NCBI GenBank assembly: GCA_036563615.1 | Contig: DATCMB010000020.1 | Coordinates: forward strand, 1-64,000 | Direction: 5' to 3' | Origin: Candidatus Binatia bacterium | Lineage (GTDB): Bacteria; Desulfobacterota; Binatia; UBA12015 | DNA length: 64,000 nt | In this document: positions 7,364-15,899 of the stretch, in pieces | Position numbering within the stretch: the first letter of the stretch is position 1 | Layout: each line of letters starts with the position of its first letter | Position numbers and translations under genes: made by a program | The notes under the pieces: model-generated | Database searches by the model: none | What the model saw: only the letters and a program-made list of their open reading frames with translations | What the model was told of the DNA's origin: nothing

Positions 7364-8131
7364 ATGGCGGCGCTCGTCGAACGACTCGCCTGGGACTCGG
7401 ACTTCTTCGGCCGTCCGATCGGACGCGCGCGGATCGAACGTCTCGACGAGGCGACCGCCGATCGTCTTCTGGACGAGGCGCGCGCGGCCGGCCTCGAGTG
7501 CGTGTACTTCGCCGCCGCGGCGGACGACCTCGCGACGCTGCTCGTCGCCGAGGCGCGCGGCTTTCACCTGGTCGACGTGCGCGTGGTCTTCGAGCGCTCG
7601 ACGGCGACGCCGCTACCGAGCTGCGCGGAAGACGAGCGCTACGTCCTCGAGCCGGCGCGTGCGGACGAGCTCCCGCGCCTCGAGCGGATCGCGGAGCAGG
7701 TGTCGCGCGTGAGCCGCTACGCCTTCGACCCGCGCTTTCCGACCGGCGACGTCGAGCGTCTCTACCGGACCTGGATCCGCAACGCGCTCGGCGGCTCGGC
7801 CGACGCGGTGCTGGTGGCGCGCGAGGCCCCGGGCGCGGAGGCGCTGGGCTTCGCCTGCTGCAAGCTGCACGGCGAGCTGTGCGATCTGGAGCTCGTCGGC
7901 GTCGACGAGCCGTACCGCCAGCGCAGGGGCGGCCGCGCGCTGGTCGCCGAGGTCGTGCGCTGGGCGCAGGCCCACGGCGCGAAGCGCGTGCAGGTCGTCA
8001 CCCAGGCGCACAACGTCGCGGCGCAGCGGCTCTACCAGCGGCTCGGCTTCCTCACCGCCGAGGTGAAGCTGCGCTTCCATCTGTGGTTGACGCCGCCGAC
8101 GCAGTCGTCTCCGCCGACGCCGGCTCGCTGA
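7364..8131 (+). CDS. wecD: TDP-fucosamine acetyltransferase-like GNAT
   Basis: A 255-residue protein. The N-terminus ERLAWDSDFFGRPIGRA matches the signature of WecD/RffC-type acetyltransferases, and the C-terminal GNAT core shows ELVGVDEPYRQRRGGRALV (acetyl-CoA pyrophosphate loop) and NVAAQRLYQRLGF. It should acetylate the 4-amino group made by WecE to give dTDP-Fuc4NAc. The final ~27 codons overlap the convergent glycosyltransferase gene. The substrate assignment relies on the neighbour and on the WDSDFFG motif. Confidence 0.83.
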   Translation: MAALVERLAWDSDFFGRPIGRARIERLDEATADRLLDEARAAGLECVYFAAAADDLATLLVAEARGFHLVDVRVVFERSTATPLPSCAEDERYVLEPARADELPRLERIAEQVSRVSRYAFDPRFPTGDVERLYRTWIRNALGGSADAVLVAREAPGAEALGFACCKLHGELCDLELVGVDEPYRQRRGGRALVAEVVRWAQAHGAKRVQVVTQAHNVAAQRLYQRLGFLTAEVKLRFHLWLTPPTQSSPPTPAR

Positions 8132-9128
8132 GCGAGCGCACCGTGTACGGCGGACGGTTCATCGTCCGGAAGTGCACGCGCGCGAGGTACTCGCCGATGA
8201 TGCCGAGCGCGAAGAGCTGCGCGCCCGAGAAGATCGCGATCACCGAGGCGAGGAACGGAAAGCCCGGCACGCTGCTGCCCTGGATCAGGTAGCGCCCGAT
8301 CACGTACGCGAGCACCGCGAGCCCGAAGAGCGTGAAGCCGAAGCCGACCAGGCTCGCGATCTGCAGCGGGAAGACGCTGAAGCCCGTCATCATGTTCATC
8401 GCGTGCGTGACGAGCTTGCGGAAGGTGTAGTTCGACGTGCCGTCCTGCCGCGGCGCGTGCTCGACGGGGACCGCGGAGAAGCGCGTCGTGCCCCAGGTGA
8501 GCAGCACGTCGATCGAGACGAAGAAGCCGTCGTAGGCGGCGAACGCGTCGCGCAGCCGCGTGCGCAGCGCGCGGAACGCGCTCACCTTTCGCGCGATCGG
8601 CGCGCCCATGGTCTGCGCGAGCGCGAGCTTGGTGACGCGCGAGGCGACGTCGCGCAGGAAGCCGTGCTGCTCGTGCAGCGGCGCGCCGTAGACCACGTCG
8701 TGGCCGCGGTCGAGCTCGGCGAGCAGCCGCGGGATCTCCTCGGGCGGGTGCTGCAGGTCGTCGTCCATGGTGACGACGACCTCGTGGCGCGCCGCGCGGA
8801 TCCCGCAGAGGAGCGCGTTGTGCTGACCGTAGTTGCGCATCAGGTCGATGCCGCGCACCCAGTCGTGCGTGCGGGCGAGCTCCTCGATGACGCTCCAGCT
8901 CGCGTCGCGGCTGCCGTCGTTGACCAGGATCAGCTCGTAGTCGCGCGCGACCGCGCGCAGCACCGGCGCGAGCCGCTCGACGAGCCGCGGCAGGATGGTC
9001 GCGCTGTCGTAGACCGGGACGACGACCGAGACGCCGCGGGCGGGAGCGGGGCAGGGCGTCGCCTCCGTGGTCGGCGAGCGGTGCTGCGCATCGTCGCGGG
9101 CCTGCGTCGCGTGCGGGACGGAACGCAT
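8052..9128 (-). CDS. Family 2 polyprenyl-phosphate glycosyltransferase (ArnC/DPM1-like)
   Basis: About 358 residues. The GT2 nucleotide-binding core begins VSVVVPVYDSATILPRLVE, followed by LILVNDGSRDASW and the DxD-type MDDDLQHPPEEIP. Two C-terminal membrane helices (around IASLVGFGFTLFGLAVLAYV and VIAIFSGAQLFALGIIGEYL) are typical of enzymes that transfer a sugar to undecaprenyl phosphate at the inner membrane. The start is uncertain: ATG 9128, ATG 9155 and 9260 are all in frame and none has a good ribosome binding site. The Ser/Ala-rich tail overlaps wecD by 80 bp. It may use the Fuc4NAc-type nucleotide sugar made next door. Confidence 0.87.
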   Translation of the reverse strand: MRSVPHATQARDDAQHRSPTTEATPCPAPARGVSVVVPVYDSATILPRLVERLAPVLRAVARDYELILVNDGSRDASWSVIEELARTHDWVRGIDLMRNYGQHNALLCGIRAARHEVVVTMDDDLQHPPEEIPRLLAELDRGHDVVYGAPLHEQHGFLRDVASRVTKLALAQTMGAPIARKVSAFRALRTRLRDAFAAYDGFFVSIDVLLTWGTTRFSAVPVEHAPRQDGTSNYTFRKLVTHAMNMMTGFSVFPLQIASLVGFGFTLFGLAVLAYVIGRYLIQGSSVPGFPFLASVIAIFSGAQLFALGIIGEYLARVHFRTMNRPPYTVRSLSEPASAETTASAASTTDGSAASPRR

Positions 9129-9304
9129 CGTCGTGCGGCATCCTCGCACCGGCATCGCGAGCGTGGCAAGCAGGCGGTCTCGTTGGTGTCCGGCGCGGGG
9201 ATGTCCGGCGCGCGCGGCGGCGGACCGGCCTTGCTCCCGCGCCGGGCCGCCGTTACGCATGGCAGATCGATGATCGAGGGCGAGCCAGCGCAGTGGGAGC
9301 GGCC

Positions 9305-11890
9305 ATGAGCGTGCCCTCGATCGCCGCGCAGCGCGAGCCGCTGGTCGCCGCGGCGCCGGCGGGCGCGCTCGAGCGCGTCCGCGTCTCGGGCAAGTTCTTC
9401 TTCGCCGGCAAGGAGAAGCTCTACGTCAAGGCGGTCTCCTACGGACCGTTCCGCCCGACGGAGGACGGCACGCCGTTCCCCACGCGCGAGCGCGTGCGCG
9501 AGGACTTCCGGCTCATGCGCGAGCTCGGCGCGAACGCCTTTCGCACCTTCACGCCGCCGCCGATCTGGCTGCTCGATCTCGCCGCGGAGCACGGCCTGCG
9601 CGCGATCGTCGGCGTGCCGTGGGCGCAGCAGGTCTGCTTCCTCGACGACCCGCCGATCATGCGCGACGCGCGCCGGCGCATCGCGGATGCGGCGCGCGCC
9701 GTCGGAAAACATCCCGCGGTGCTGGCGCTGTTCGTCGGCAACGAGACGCCGCCCGACATCGTCCGCTGGCACGGACCCGAGCGCGTGCAGAGCTTTCTCC
9801 GCACGCTCTACGAGGAGGCGAAGGGCGCCGCGCCCGACACGCTCGTCAGCTACGCGAACTTCCCGCCGACCGAGTACCTCGACCTCGACTTCCTCGATTT
9901 CCTCTCGTTCAACGTCTACCTGCACCGCGAGCCGGACTTCCGCCGCTACCTGATGCGGCTGCAGAACCTCGCCGAGGACCGGCCGCTGTTCCTCTCGGAG
10001 TTCGGCATCGACTCGATCCGCGAGGGGCGTGACAAGCAGGCGGAGATCCTCGGCTGGCAGGTGCGCGCCGCGTTCGAGGTCGGTGCCGCGGGCGTGACGG
10101 TCTTCTCGTGGACCGACGACTGGTTCGCGCTGTCCTGGCAGACCGGCGGCGGCTTCCAGGTCGAGGACTGGGCGTTCGGTCTGGTCGACGTCGAGCGCAA
10201 GCCGAAGCCGTCGTACTACGCGGTGCAGCGGACGTTCACCGAGCCGCTGCCGCCGATGCCGCCCGACCCGCCGATGATCTCGGTCGTGGTTTGCGCGTAC
10301 AACGCCGAGCGCACGATGGCGGCGTGCCTCGAGTCGCTCGCCGACTGCCCGTACCCGAACTACGAGGTGATCGTCGTCAACGACGGCTCGACCGACGCGA
10401 CCGGCGAGATCGCGCACCGCTTCGAGGGCGGACGCATCCGCGTCATCGACCAGCCGAACCTGGGCTTGTCGGCGGCGCGCAACGTCGGCTGCGACGCCGC
10501 GCGCGGCGAGATCGTCGCCTACACGGACTCCGACTGCGTCGTCGACCCGGACTGGCTCACGTACCTCGCGTACAAGTTCAAGGAGGGCTTCGTCGCGGTC
10601 GGCGGTCCGAACTTCCCGCCGCCGGAGGACACGCTCGTGCCGTCGGCGGTCGCGGTGTCGCCGGGCGGTCCGACGCACGTGCTGGTGAACGACGAGGTCG
10701 CGGAGCACATCCCGGGCTGCAACATGGCCTTCCTCAAGTCGAAGCTCGAGGAGATCGGCGGCTTCGACGTCAACTATACGGCGGCCGGCGACGACGTCGA
10801 CCTGTGCTGGCGTCTGCAGGACGCGGGCTACACGATCGGCTTCAGCCCGGCGGCGATGGTGTGGCACTTCCGGCGCAACACCGTGCGCGCCTACCTCAAG
10901 CAGCAGATGGGCTACGGCAAGGCCGAGGCGCTGCTGTTCTTCAAGCACCCGCTGCACTTCAACCTGCTCGGGCAGTCGCGCTGGCTCGGACGCATCTACG
11001 GCGACCTGACGACGTCGTTCTTCACGCGTCGCCCGGTGATCTACTACGGCACGTTCGGGCAGGGGCTCTTCCAGACGCTCTACGAGCGTCCGGCGTCGTT
11101 CCTGAGCTACCTGCCGTTCACGCTCGAGTGGAACCTGATCGCGGCGGTGCTGCTGCTCACGGCGCTGATCTCGGGCGAGTACCTGATCGCGTCGTCGCTG
11201 CCGCTCGCGATCTCGGTGATGTCGGCCGCGAACAGCGCCGCGCGCGCGAAGCTCGACCCGCGCTTCCGCGGGCTGCGCGCGCGCCTGCTCGTGATGCTGC
11301 TGCTCTACCTCGGACCGCTGGTGCGCAGCTTCGAGCGCTACCTGTGGCGCATGCGCGGCACGAAGGACGTCGAGCGCTTCGAGGGGGCCGTGAAGCTGCG
11401 TCCGACCGAGGTCTCGTGGCTGCGGCGCACCTTCCAGCTCGCGCTGTGGAGCGAGAGCGGCCACGAGAAGGATCACCTGCTGCACGAGCTGATGTCGTTC
11501 CTCGCCGTGCGCAAGTACCGCATCTCGATCGACTCGGGCTGGAACGACTGGGACATCGAGGTGTCGCGCGGCTTCTGGACGTCGGCGCGGATCGCGGTCG
11601 CGGTCGAGAACCACACGGGCTCGAAGCGTCTGCTGCGCGTGCGCGTGTCGCTGCACAGCGCGAAGACCGGGCTCTGGGCGTTCCTCGCCTGCGTCGGCGT
11701 CGCGGTGCTCGGCGTCGTGCTCGACAACCCGGACCTCGCCCGCATGGGCGCCCTGCTGGCGCTGCTCGATGCGGGGACGGTCGCCTACCAGAACTTCCGC
11801 CTTGGCCGCATCCTGCTTCGCGTCTTCGGGACGCTCGCGAGCCGGCTCGAGCTGACGCCGCTGCCCAAGGAGAAGAGGCGCACCGCGTGA
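9305..11890 (+). CDS. Glycoside hydrolase (clan A-like) / GT2 membrane fusion
   Basis: About 861 residues with three parts. Residues ~25-310 resemble a TIM-barrel glycosidase or transglycosidase with candidate acid/base E147 (FVGNETPP) and nucleophile E232 (LFLSEFGID). Residues ~325-560 are a GT2 domain: MISVVVCAYNAERTM, VIVVNDGSTDATGE, DSD at 408-410 and AGDDVDLCW. The rest has several membrane helices and a charged tail. A glycosidase fused to GT2 recalls the NdvB glucan synthases of Pseudomonas (GH17-GT2), so synthesis and remodelling or cyclisation of a beta-glucan is a reasonable guess. The stop overlaps the ABC exporter start. Confidence 0.85.
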   Translation: MSVPSIAAQREPLVAAAPAGALERVRVSGKFFFAGKEKLYVKAVSYGPFRPTEDGTPFPTRERVREDFRLMRELGANAFRTFTPPPIWLLDLAAEHGLRAIVGVPWAQQVCFLDDPPIMRDARRRIADAARAVGKHPAVLALFVGNETPPDIVRWHGPERVQSFLRTLYEEAKGAAPDTLVSYANFPPTEYLDLDFLDFLSFNVYLHREPDFRRYLMRLQNLAEDRPLFLSEFGIDSIREGRDKQAEILGWQVRAAFEVGAAGVTVFSWTDDWFALSWQTGGGFQVEDWAFGLVDVERKPKPSYYAVQRTFTEPLPPMPPDPPMISVVVCAYNAERTMAACLESLADCPYPNYEVIVVNDGSTDATGEIAHRFEGGRIRVIDQPNLGLSAARNVGCDAARGEIVAYTDSDCVVDPDWLTYLAYKFKEGFVAVGGPNFPPPEDTLVPSAVAVSPGGPTHVLVNDEVAEHIPGCNMAFLKSKLEEIGGFDVNYTAAGDDVDLCWRLQDAGYTIGFSPAAMVWHFRRNTVRAYLKQQMGYGKAEALLFFKHPLHFNLLGQSRWLGRIYGDLTTSFFTRRPVIYYGTFGQGLFQTLYERPASFLSYLPFTLEWNLIAAVLLLTALISGEYLIASSLPLAISVMSAANSAARAKLDPRFRGLRARLLVMLLLYLGPLVRSFERYLWRMRGTKDVERFEGAVKLRPTEVSWLRRTFQLALWSESGHEKDHLLHELMSFLAVRKYRISIDSGWNDWDIEVSRGFWTSARIAVAVENHTGSKRLLRVRVSLHSAKTGLWAFLACVGVAVLGVVLDNPDLARMGALLALLDAGTVAYQNFRLGRILLRVFGTLASRLELTPLPKEKRRTA

Positions 11891-13683
11891 GCGAGCTGCT
11901 CGCCCACCTGCGTCGCATCTCGCCGTACCTCCGTCCGTATCGCTGGCGTCTCGCCGGTGCGGTGGCGCTCGTGCTCGGCATCTCGCTCGCCGAGGTGGCG
12001 AAGCCGTGGCCGCTGAAGGTCGTGGTCGACAGCGTGCTCGGCGGCGAGCCCTTGCCGTGGCTCGGCTTCCCCGACGAGCTCGACGCGCGCGGCCTGCTCG
12101 CGCTCGCCGCGATCGCGCTCGTGCTGCTCTACGTGATCCTCGGCCTGCTGCAGGTCGTGAGCAACTACGTGACGATCGACGTCGGCCAGCGCATGGTCGA
12201 CGACTTCCGCAGCGACCTCTACCAGCACCTGCAGCGCCTCTCGCTGCGCTTCCACACGCGACGCAGCGCCGGCGATCTGATGTACCGCCTCGCCGCGGAC
12301 ACCTTCGCCGTGCAGACGCTGACCATGAACGGCTTCTTCCCGACGGTGTCGGCGCTCGCGATGCTGATCGGGATGCTGGTCGTGATGGCGCGGCTCGATC
12401 TCTACTTGACGATGGTCGCGCTGCTCGTGTGTCCGCTGCTCGCGGTCGCGATCCGCTTCATGAGCGCGCGGATCACGCAGGTCGCGACGCAGGCGCGCGA
12501 GCGCGAGAGCGACCTCTACACGGCCGCCGAGCGCTCGATGTCGGCGATCAAGGTGATCCAGGCCTTCACCACCGAGGAAGAGGAGCTTCGCCGCTTCGGC
12601 GACGTGAGCCGCGCGAGCCTGTCGGCGAACCTGCGGCTCTACACCTACCAGACCGGCTACTCGATGCTGGTGAACGTGATCGCGGCGGTCGGCACGGCGG
12701 TCGTGATCTGGGTCGGCGCGAGCGCCGTGCTCGACGCTCGCCTCACCGTCGGCGACCTGCTGGTCTTCACGAGCTACCTCGCGTCGCTCTACGCGCCGAT
12801 CAACAGCATCAGCCAGAGCTACGGGCTCGTGCAGGGCGCGAAGGCGGGCATCGCGCGCGTCTTCGAGATCCTCGACATGGCGCCCGACGTCCCCGACGGT
12901 CCGCGCGTCCTGCAGCGCGCCGACGTGCGCGGACGCTTCGAGCTGCGCGACGTGAGCTTCGGCTACGCTCCCGGCTCGCTCGTGCTGCGCGGCGTCTCGC
13001 TGACCGTCGAGCCCGGCGAGCGCATCGCGCTGGTGGGTCCCACGGGCGCCGGCAAGACGACGCTCGTCAGCCTGCTCGCGCGCTTCTACGACCCGAACGA
13101 GGGCGTGATCACGCTCGACGGCGTCGACCTGCGCGAGCTGAACGTCCGCTCGCTGCGTCGGCAGATCGCGATGGTGCTGCAGCCGCCGCTCGTCTTCCCG
13201 ACGACGCTGCGCGACAACGTCTCGTACGGACGCCGCGACGCGACGCCGCGCGAGATCGAGGCGGCCGTCGAGGCGGCGCAGCTCGCCCCGCTGGTCGCGC
13301 GCCTGCCGCAGGGTCTCGACACGGTGATCGGCGAGCGCGGCGCGACGCTCTCGGAAGGCGAGCGTCAGCGCTTGACGATCGCGCGCGCGATCCTGCGCGA
13401 CGCGCCGATCCTGATCTTCGACGAGCCCACTTCGGCGCTCGATGGGGAGACCGAGGCGCTGCTGATGCGCTCGCTCGACCGGCTGCTCGTCGGACGCACG
13501 TCGTTCATCATCGCGCACCGGCTGTCGACGATCCGCAGCGCGGACCGCATCCTCGTCCTGCGCGACGGCACGATCGAAGAGATGGGGACGTACGACGAGC
13601 TGGTCGCGCGCCGCGGGCTGTTCGCGCGTCTGCACGCCGCACAGCAGGGACTCGAGGAGGCGGGGAGGGAGAGCGTTGGCTGA
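11887..13683 (+). CDS. ABC exporter, fused permease and ATPase (MsbA/NdvA-like)
   Basis: A 598-residue half-transporter. Six predicted membrane helices fill residues 1-310; the ATPase has Walker A GPTGAGKTT, Q-loop VLQPPL, signature LSEGERQRL (LSEGE instead of LSGGQ, a tolerated variant), Walker B ILIFDEP and H-loop IIAHRL. The GTG start overlaps the GH-GT2 stop as GTGA, and the end overlaps the next glycosyltransferase by eight bases, so the three are translated together. Export of the glycan made by the upstream fusion is the obvious role, as NdvA does for cyclic glucan. A lipid flippase is the alternative. Confidence 0.9.
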   Translation: MSELLAHLRRISPYLRPYRWRLAGAVALVLGISLAEVAKPWPLKVVVDSVLGGEPLPWLGFPDELDARGLLALAAIALVLLYVILGLLQVVSNYVTIDVGQRMVDDFRSDLYQHLQRLSLRFHTRRSAGDLMYRLAADTFAVQTLTMNGFFPTVSALAMLIGMLVVMARLDLYLTMVALLVCPLLAVAIRFMSARITQVATQARERESDLYTAAERSMSAIKVIQAFTTEEEELRRFGDVSRASLSANLRLYTYQTGYSMLVNVIAAVGTAVVIWVGASAVLDARLTVGDLLVFTSYLASLYAPINSISQSYGLVQGAKAGIARVFEILDMAPDVPDGPRVLQRADVRGRFELRDVSFGYAPGSLVLRGVSLTVEPGERIALVGPTGAGKTTLVSLLARFYDPNEGVITLDGVDLRELNVRSLRRQIAMVLQPPLVFPTTLRDNVSYGRRDATPREIEAAVEAAQLAPLVARLPQGLDTVIGERGATLSEGERQRLTIARAILRDAPILIFDEPTSALDGETEALLMRSLDRLLVGRTSFIIAHRLSTIRSADRILVLRDGTIEEMGTYDELVARRGLFARLHAAQQGLEEAGRESVG

Positions 13684-14839
13684 TCCGCGACGCATCCTCG
13701 TGCTCGGCCTGATGGCGCGCTACCCGATGGCGGGCGTCGCCTGGCAGGCGTTGCAGTACCTGCTCGGGCTCAAGCGGCTCGGCTACGACGTCTGGTACGC
13801 GGAGGACTCGGGCGCGTACCCCTACGACCCGATCCGCATGACGGTCAGCGACGACTGCACGTACAACGTGGAGTTCCTGCGCGCGGCGATGGCGCGGATC
13901 GGTCTCGCGGACCGCTGGGTCTACCGCGACGAGGCGCGCGACCGCTGGCTCGGGCTCGGCAAGGACGCGCTCGACGAGCTGTACCGCACCGCGGGCTCGA
14001 TCTGGAACCTGTGCGGCGCGAGCCCGCCGCGTCCGGAGCATCGCTCCGGCCGCGCGAAGCTGGTCTACGTCGAGACCGATCCCGTGTACGAGCAGTTCCG
14101 CGCCGCGAAGGGTGACGCCACCGTGCGTGCGATGCTCGACGCGCACGACGTGCTGTTCACCTACGGCGAGAACCTCGGACAGCCGGACTGCCCGGTGCCG
14201 CTGTCCGGTTACACGTGGCACGCGACGCGGCCGCCGGTGGTGCTCGACCTGTGGGAGGCGCCGCCGCCCGCGCGCGGCGCGTGGTCGACGATCGCGACCT
14301 GGGAGAACAAGGGCAAGGACGTCGAGTTCGCGGGCGAGACCTACCGCTGGTCGAAGCACCTCAACTTCCTGCACTACCTGCCGGTCGCGAAGCGGAGCGG
14401 CGTCGAGTTCGAGGTCGCGATCCAGCCGCCCGGCGAGCGCGAGGCGGCGCTGCTGCGCGACAACGGCTGGCGGACGATCGATCCGCGCGCGGTGTCGCAG
14501 GACCTCGACGTGTACCGCCAGTTCATCCAAAGTTCGCGCGGCGAGTTCACCGTCGCGAAGGACATCTACGTGCGTCCGCGCTCCGGCTGGTCGAGCGATC
14601 GCAGCGTCTGCTACCTCGCGGCCGGGCGTCCGGTCGTGACGCAGGAGACCGGGGCGAGCAAGCGCATCCCCTCGGGCGAGGGCTTGCTGACCTACTCGAC
14701 GCTCGACGAGGCGGTGGCGGCGATCCGCGCGGTCGAGGCGGATTACGAGCGGCACTGCGCCGCCGCGCTGCGCATCGCGCGCGAGTACTACGCCGCCGAG
14801 CGCGTGCTCGGCGACATGCTGCGGGTGATCGGGGTCTGA
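13676..14839 (+). CDS. Glycosyltransferase (CgeB-like / GT4-like fold)
   Basis: A 387-residue cytoplasmic protein. The N-terminus RRILVLGLMARYPMAGVAWQ and the C-terminal YLAAGRPVVTQETGASKRI followed by GLLTYSTLDEAVAAI are typical of GT-B glycosyltransferases related to CgeB or glycosyltransferase family 1 proteins. The TTG start at 13676 is supported by a strong GGAGGGAG ribosome binding site and overlaps the ABC gene. The acceptor and donor cannot be told from sequence. It likely modifies the product of the GH-GT2 fusion. Confidence 0.78.
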   Translation: MADPRRILVLGLMARYPMAGVAWQALQYLLGLKRLGYDVWYAEDSGAYPYDPIRMTVSDDCTYNVEFLRAAMARIGLADRWVYRDEARDRWLGLGKDALDELYRTAGSIWNLCGASPPRPEHRSGRAKLVYVETDPVYEQFRAAKGDATVRAMLDAHDVLFTYGENLGQPDCPVPLSGYTWHATRPPVVLDLWEAPPPARGAWSTIATWENKGKDVEFAGETYRWSKHLNFLHYLPVAKRSGVEFEVAIQPPGEREAALLRDNGWRTIDPRAVSQDLDVYRQFIQSSRGEFTVAKDIYVRPRSGWSSDRSVCYLAAGRPVVTQETGASKRIPSGEGLLTYSTLDEAVAAIRAVEADYERHCAAALRIAREYYAAERVLGDMLRVIGV

Positions 14840-14914
14840 GCCGCGCCCGCGCGCACGTCGCGGCCTTGCGCGACTCCCGTCTGCGATGCGCGCACGAACG
14901 GCTTTGACAGACGC

Positions 14915-15832
14915 GTGACGGCTCGCGTAGCTCTTGTGCGCTTGCTCACCGAATCCTGCTCAGCTTCCCCGGCGTCGCGGCGAAGGCGCGGCGCCCTCGT
15001 CCTGCTCGCCCCGCTCGTCGTGCTCGCGCTCGCCGCGTGCAACCGCTCGCCCGAGCGCGTCGACCTCGCCGCGCACGAGCGCTCGGTGTTCTCGCAGTCG
15101 GGCGAGGACGGTGTGCTCGAGAAGATCTTCACGATCATCGAGCCGACGAACCGCTTCGCGGTCGAGTTCGGCGCGGGCGACGGCATCAAGAACAGCAACG
15201 TGCGCAACCTCGTGGTCAACCACGGCTGGGGCGGGCTGCTGATCGAGGGCGACGAGGAGCGCGCGAAGGAGCTCGCCGCGAACTACGCCGACTACCCGCA
15301 GGTCCGCACGCTGCAGGCCTGGGTCTTCCCGGGCAACATCGAGCTGCTGTTCGAAGAGAACGGCGTGCCGCCCGACCTCGACCTGCTGGTGATCGACATC
15401 GACAGCAACGACTACTACGTCTGGCGCGCGATCCGGGACTTCCGGCCGAAGGTCGTGGTCATCGAGGTGAACTCGCTGTTCCCGCCGCCGCAGCGGATGG
15501 TGATCGAGTTCCACCCGATGAACTACTGGGACCGCACCGACTACTTCGGCGCGAGCCTGCAGTCACTCTACGAGCTCGGCAAGAAGAAGGGCTACGAGCT
15601 GATCTACCACAACCGCTTCGGCAACAACGCGTTCTTCGTCGACGCCCCGTACTTCGAGCGCTTCGGCATCGACGACAACTCGCCCGCGGCGCTCTTCCAG
15701 GACAACCCGGCGGTGAAGCTCGTCCTCGACCGCTCGCCGCAGGGACGCGACGGCGTGCCGTTCGAGCCGGGCAACGACGTCCTGCACTGGGACGCCTTCG
15801 ACATCCCGAAGAAGTTCCGCTTCGACCGCTGA
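14915..15832 (+). CDS. Predicted lipoprotein with FkbM-like methyltransferase fold
   Basis: A 305-residue protein. Residues 25-42 form a lipoprotein signal (LAPLVVLALAAC) with a lipobox ending at C42. The mature part starts with SVFSQSGEDGVLEKIF, then FAVEFGAGDGIKNSN and GLLIEGDEERAKEL, and DLLVIDIDSNDYY, which is the pattern of FkbM-like SAM-dependent methyltransferases. An extracytoplasmic location would deprive it of SAM, so it may have another role. The start is unsure: GTG 14915, GTG 14936 and TTG 14942 all keep the signal. It follows the glycan operon by 75 bases. Confidence 0.8.
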   Translation: MTARVALVRLLTESCSASPASRRRRGALVLLAPLVVLALAACNRSPERVDLAAHERSVFSQSGEDGVLEKIFTIIEPTNRFAVEFGAGDGIKNSNVRNLVVNHGWGGLLIEGDEERAKELAANYADYPQVRTLQAWVFPGNIELLFEENGVPPDLDLLVIDIDSNDYYVWRAIRDFRPKVVVIEVNSLFPPPQRMVIEFHPMNYWDRTDYFGASLQSLYELGKKKGYELIYHNRFGNNAFFVDAPYFERFGIDDNSPAALFQDNPAVKLVLDRSPQGRDGVPFEPGNDVLHWDAFDIPKKFRFDR

Positions 15833-15899
15833 GGCGGGGCGGCGCGGGACCACGCTGGCGCCGCGCGTCGGGCTCCGCACGGGGCGCTCGACGCGGCGG

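Noticed and set aside
10108..11886. A 1191-codon frame reaching into the ABC gene
   Set aside because: Its first two-thirds are an Arg-rich shadow of the GH-GT2 gene; only the part from 11887 is a real ABC transporter.
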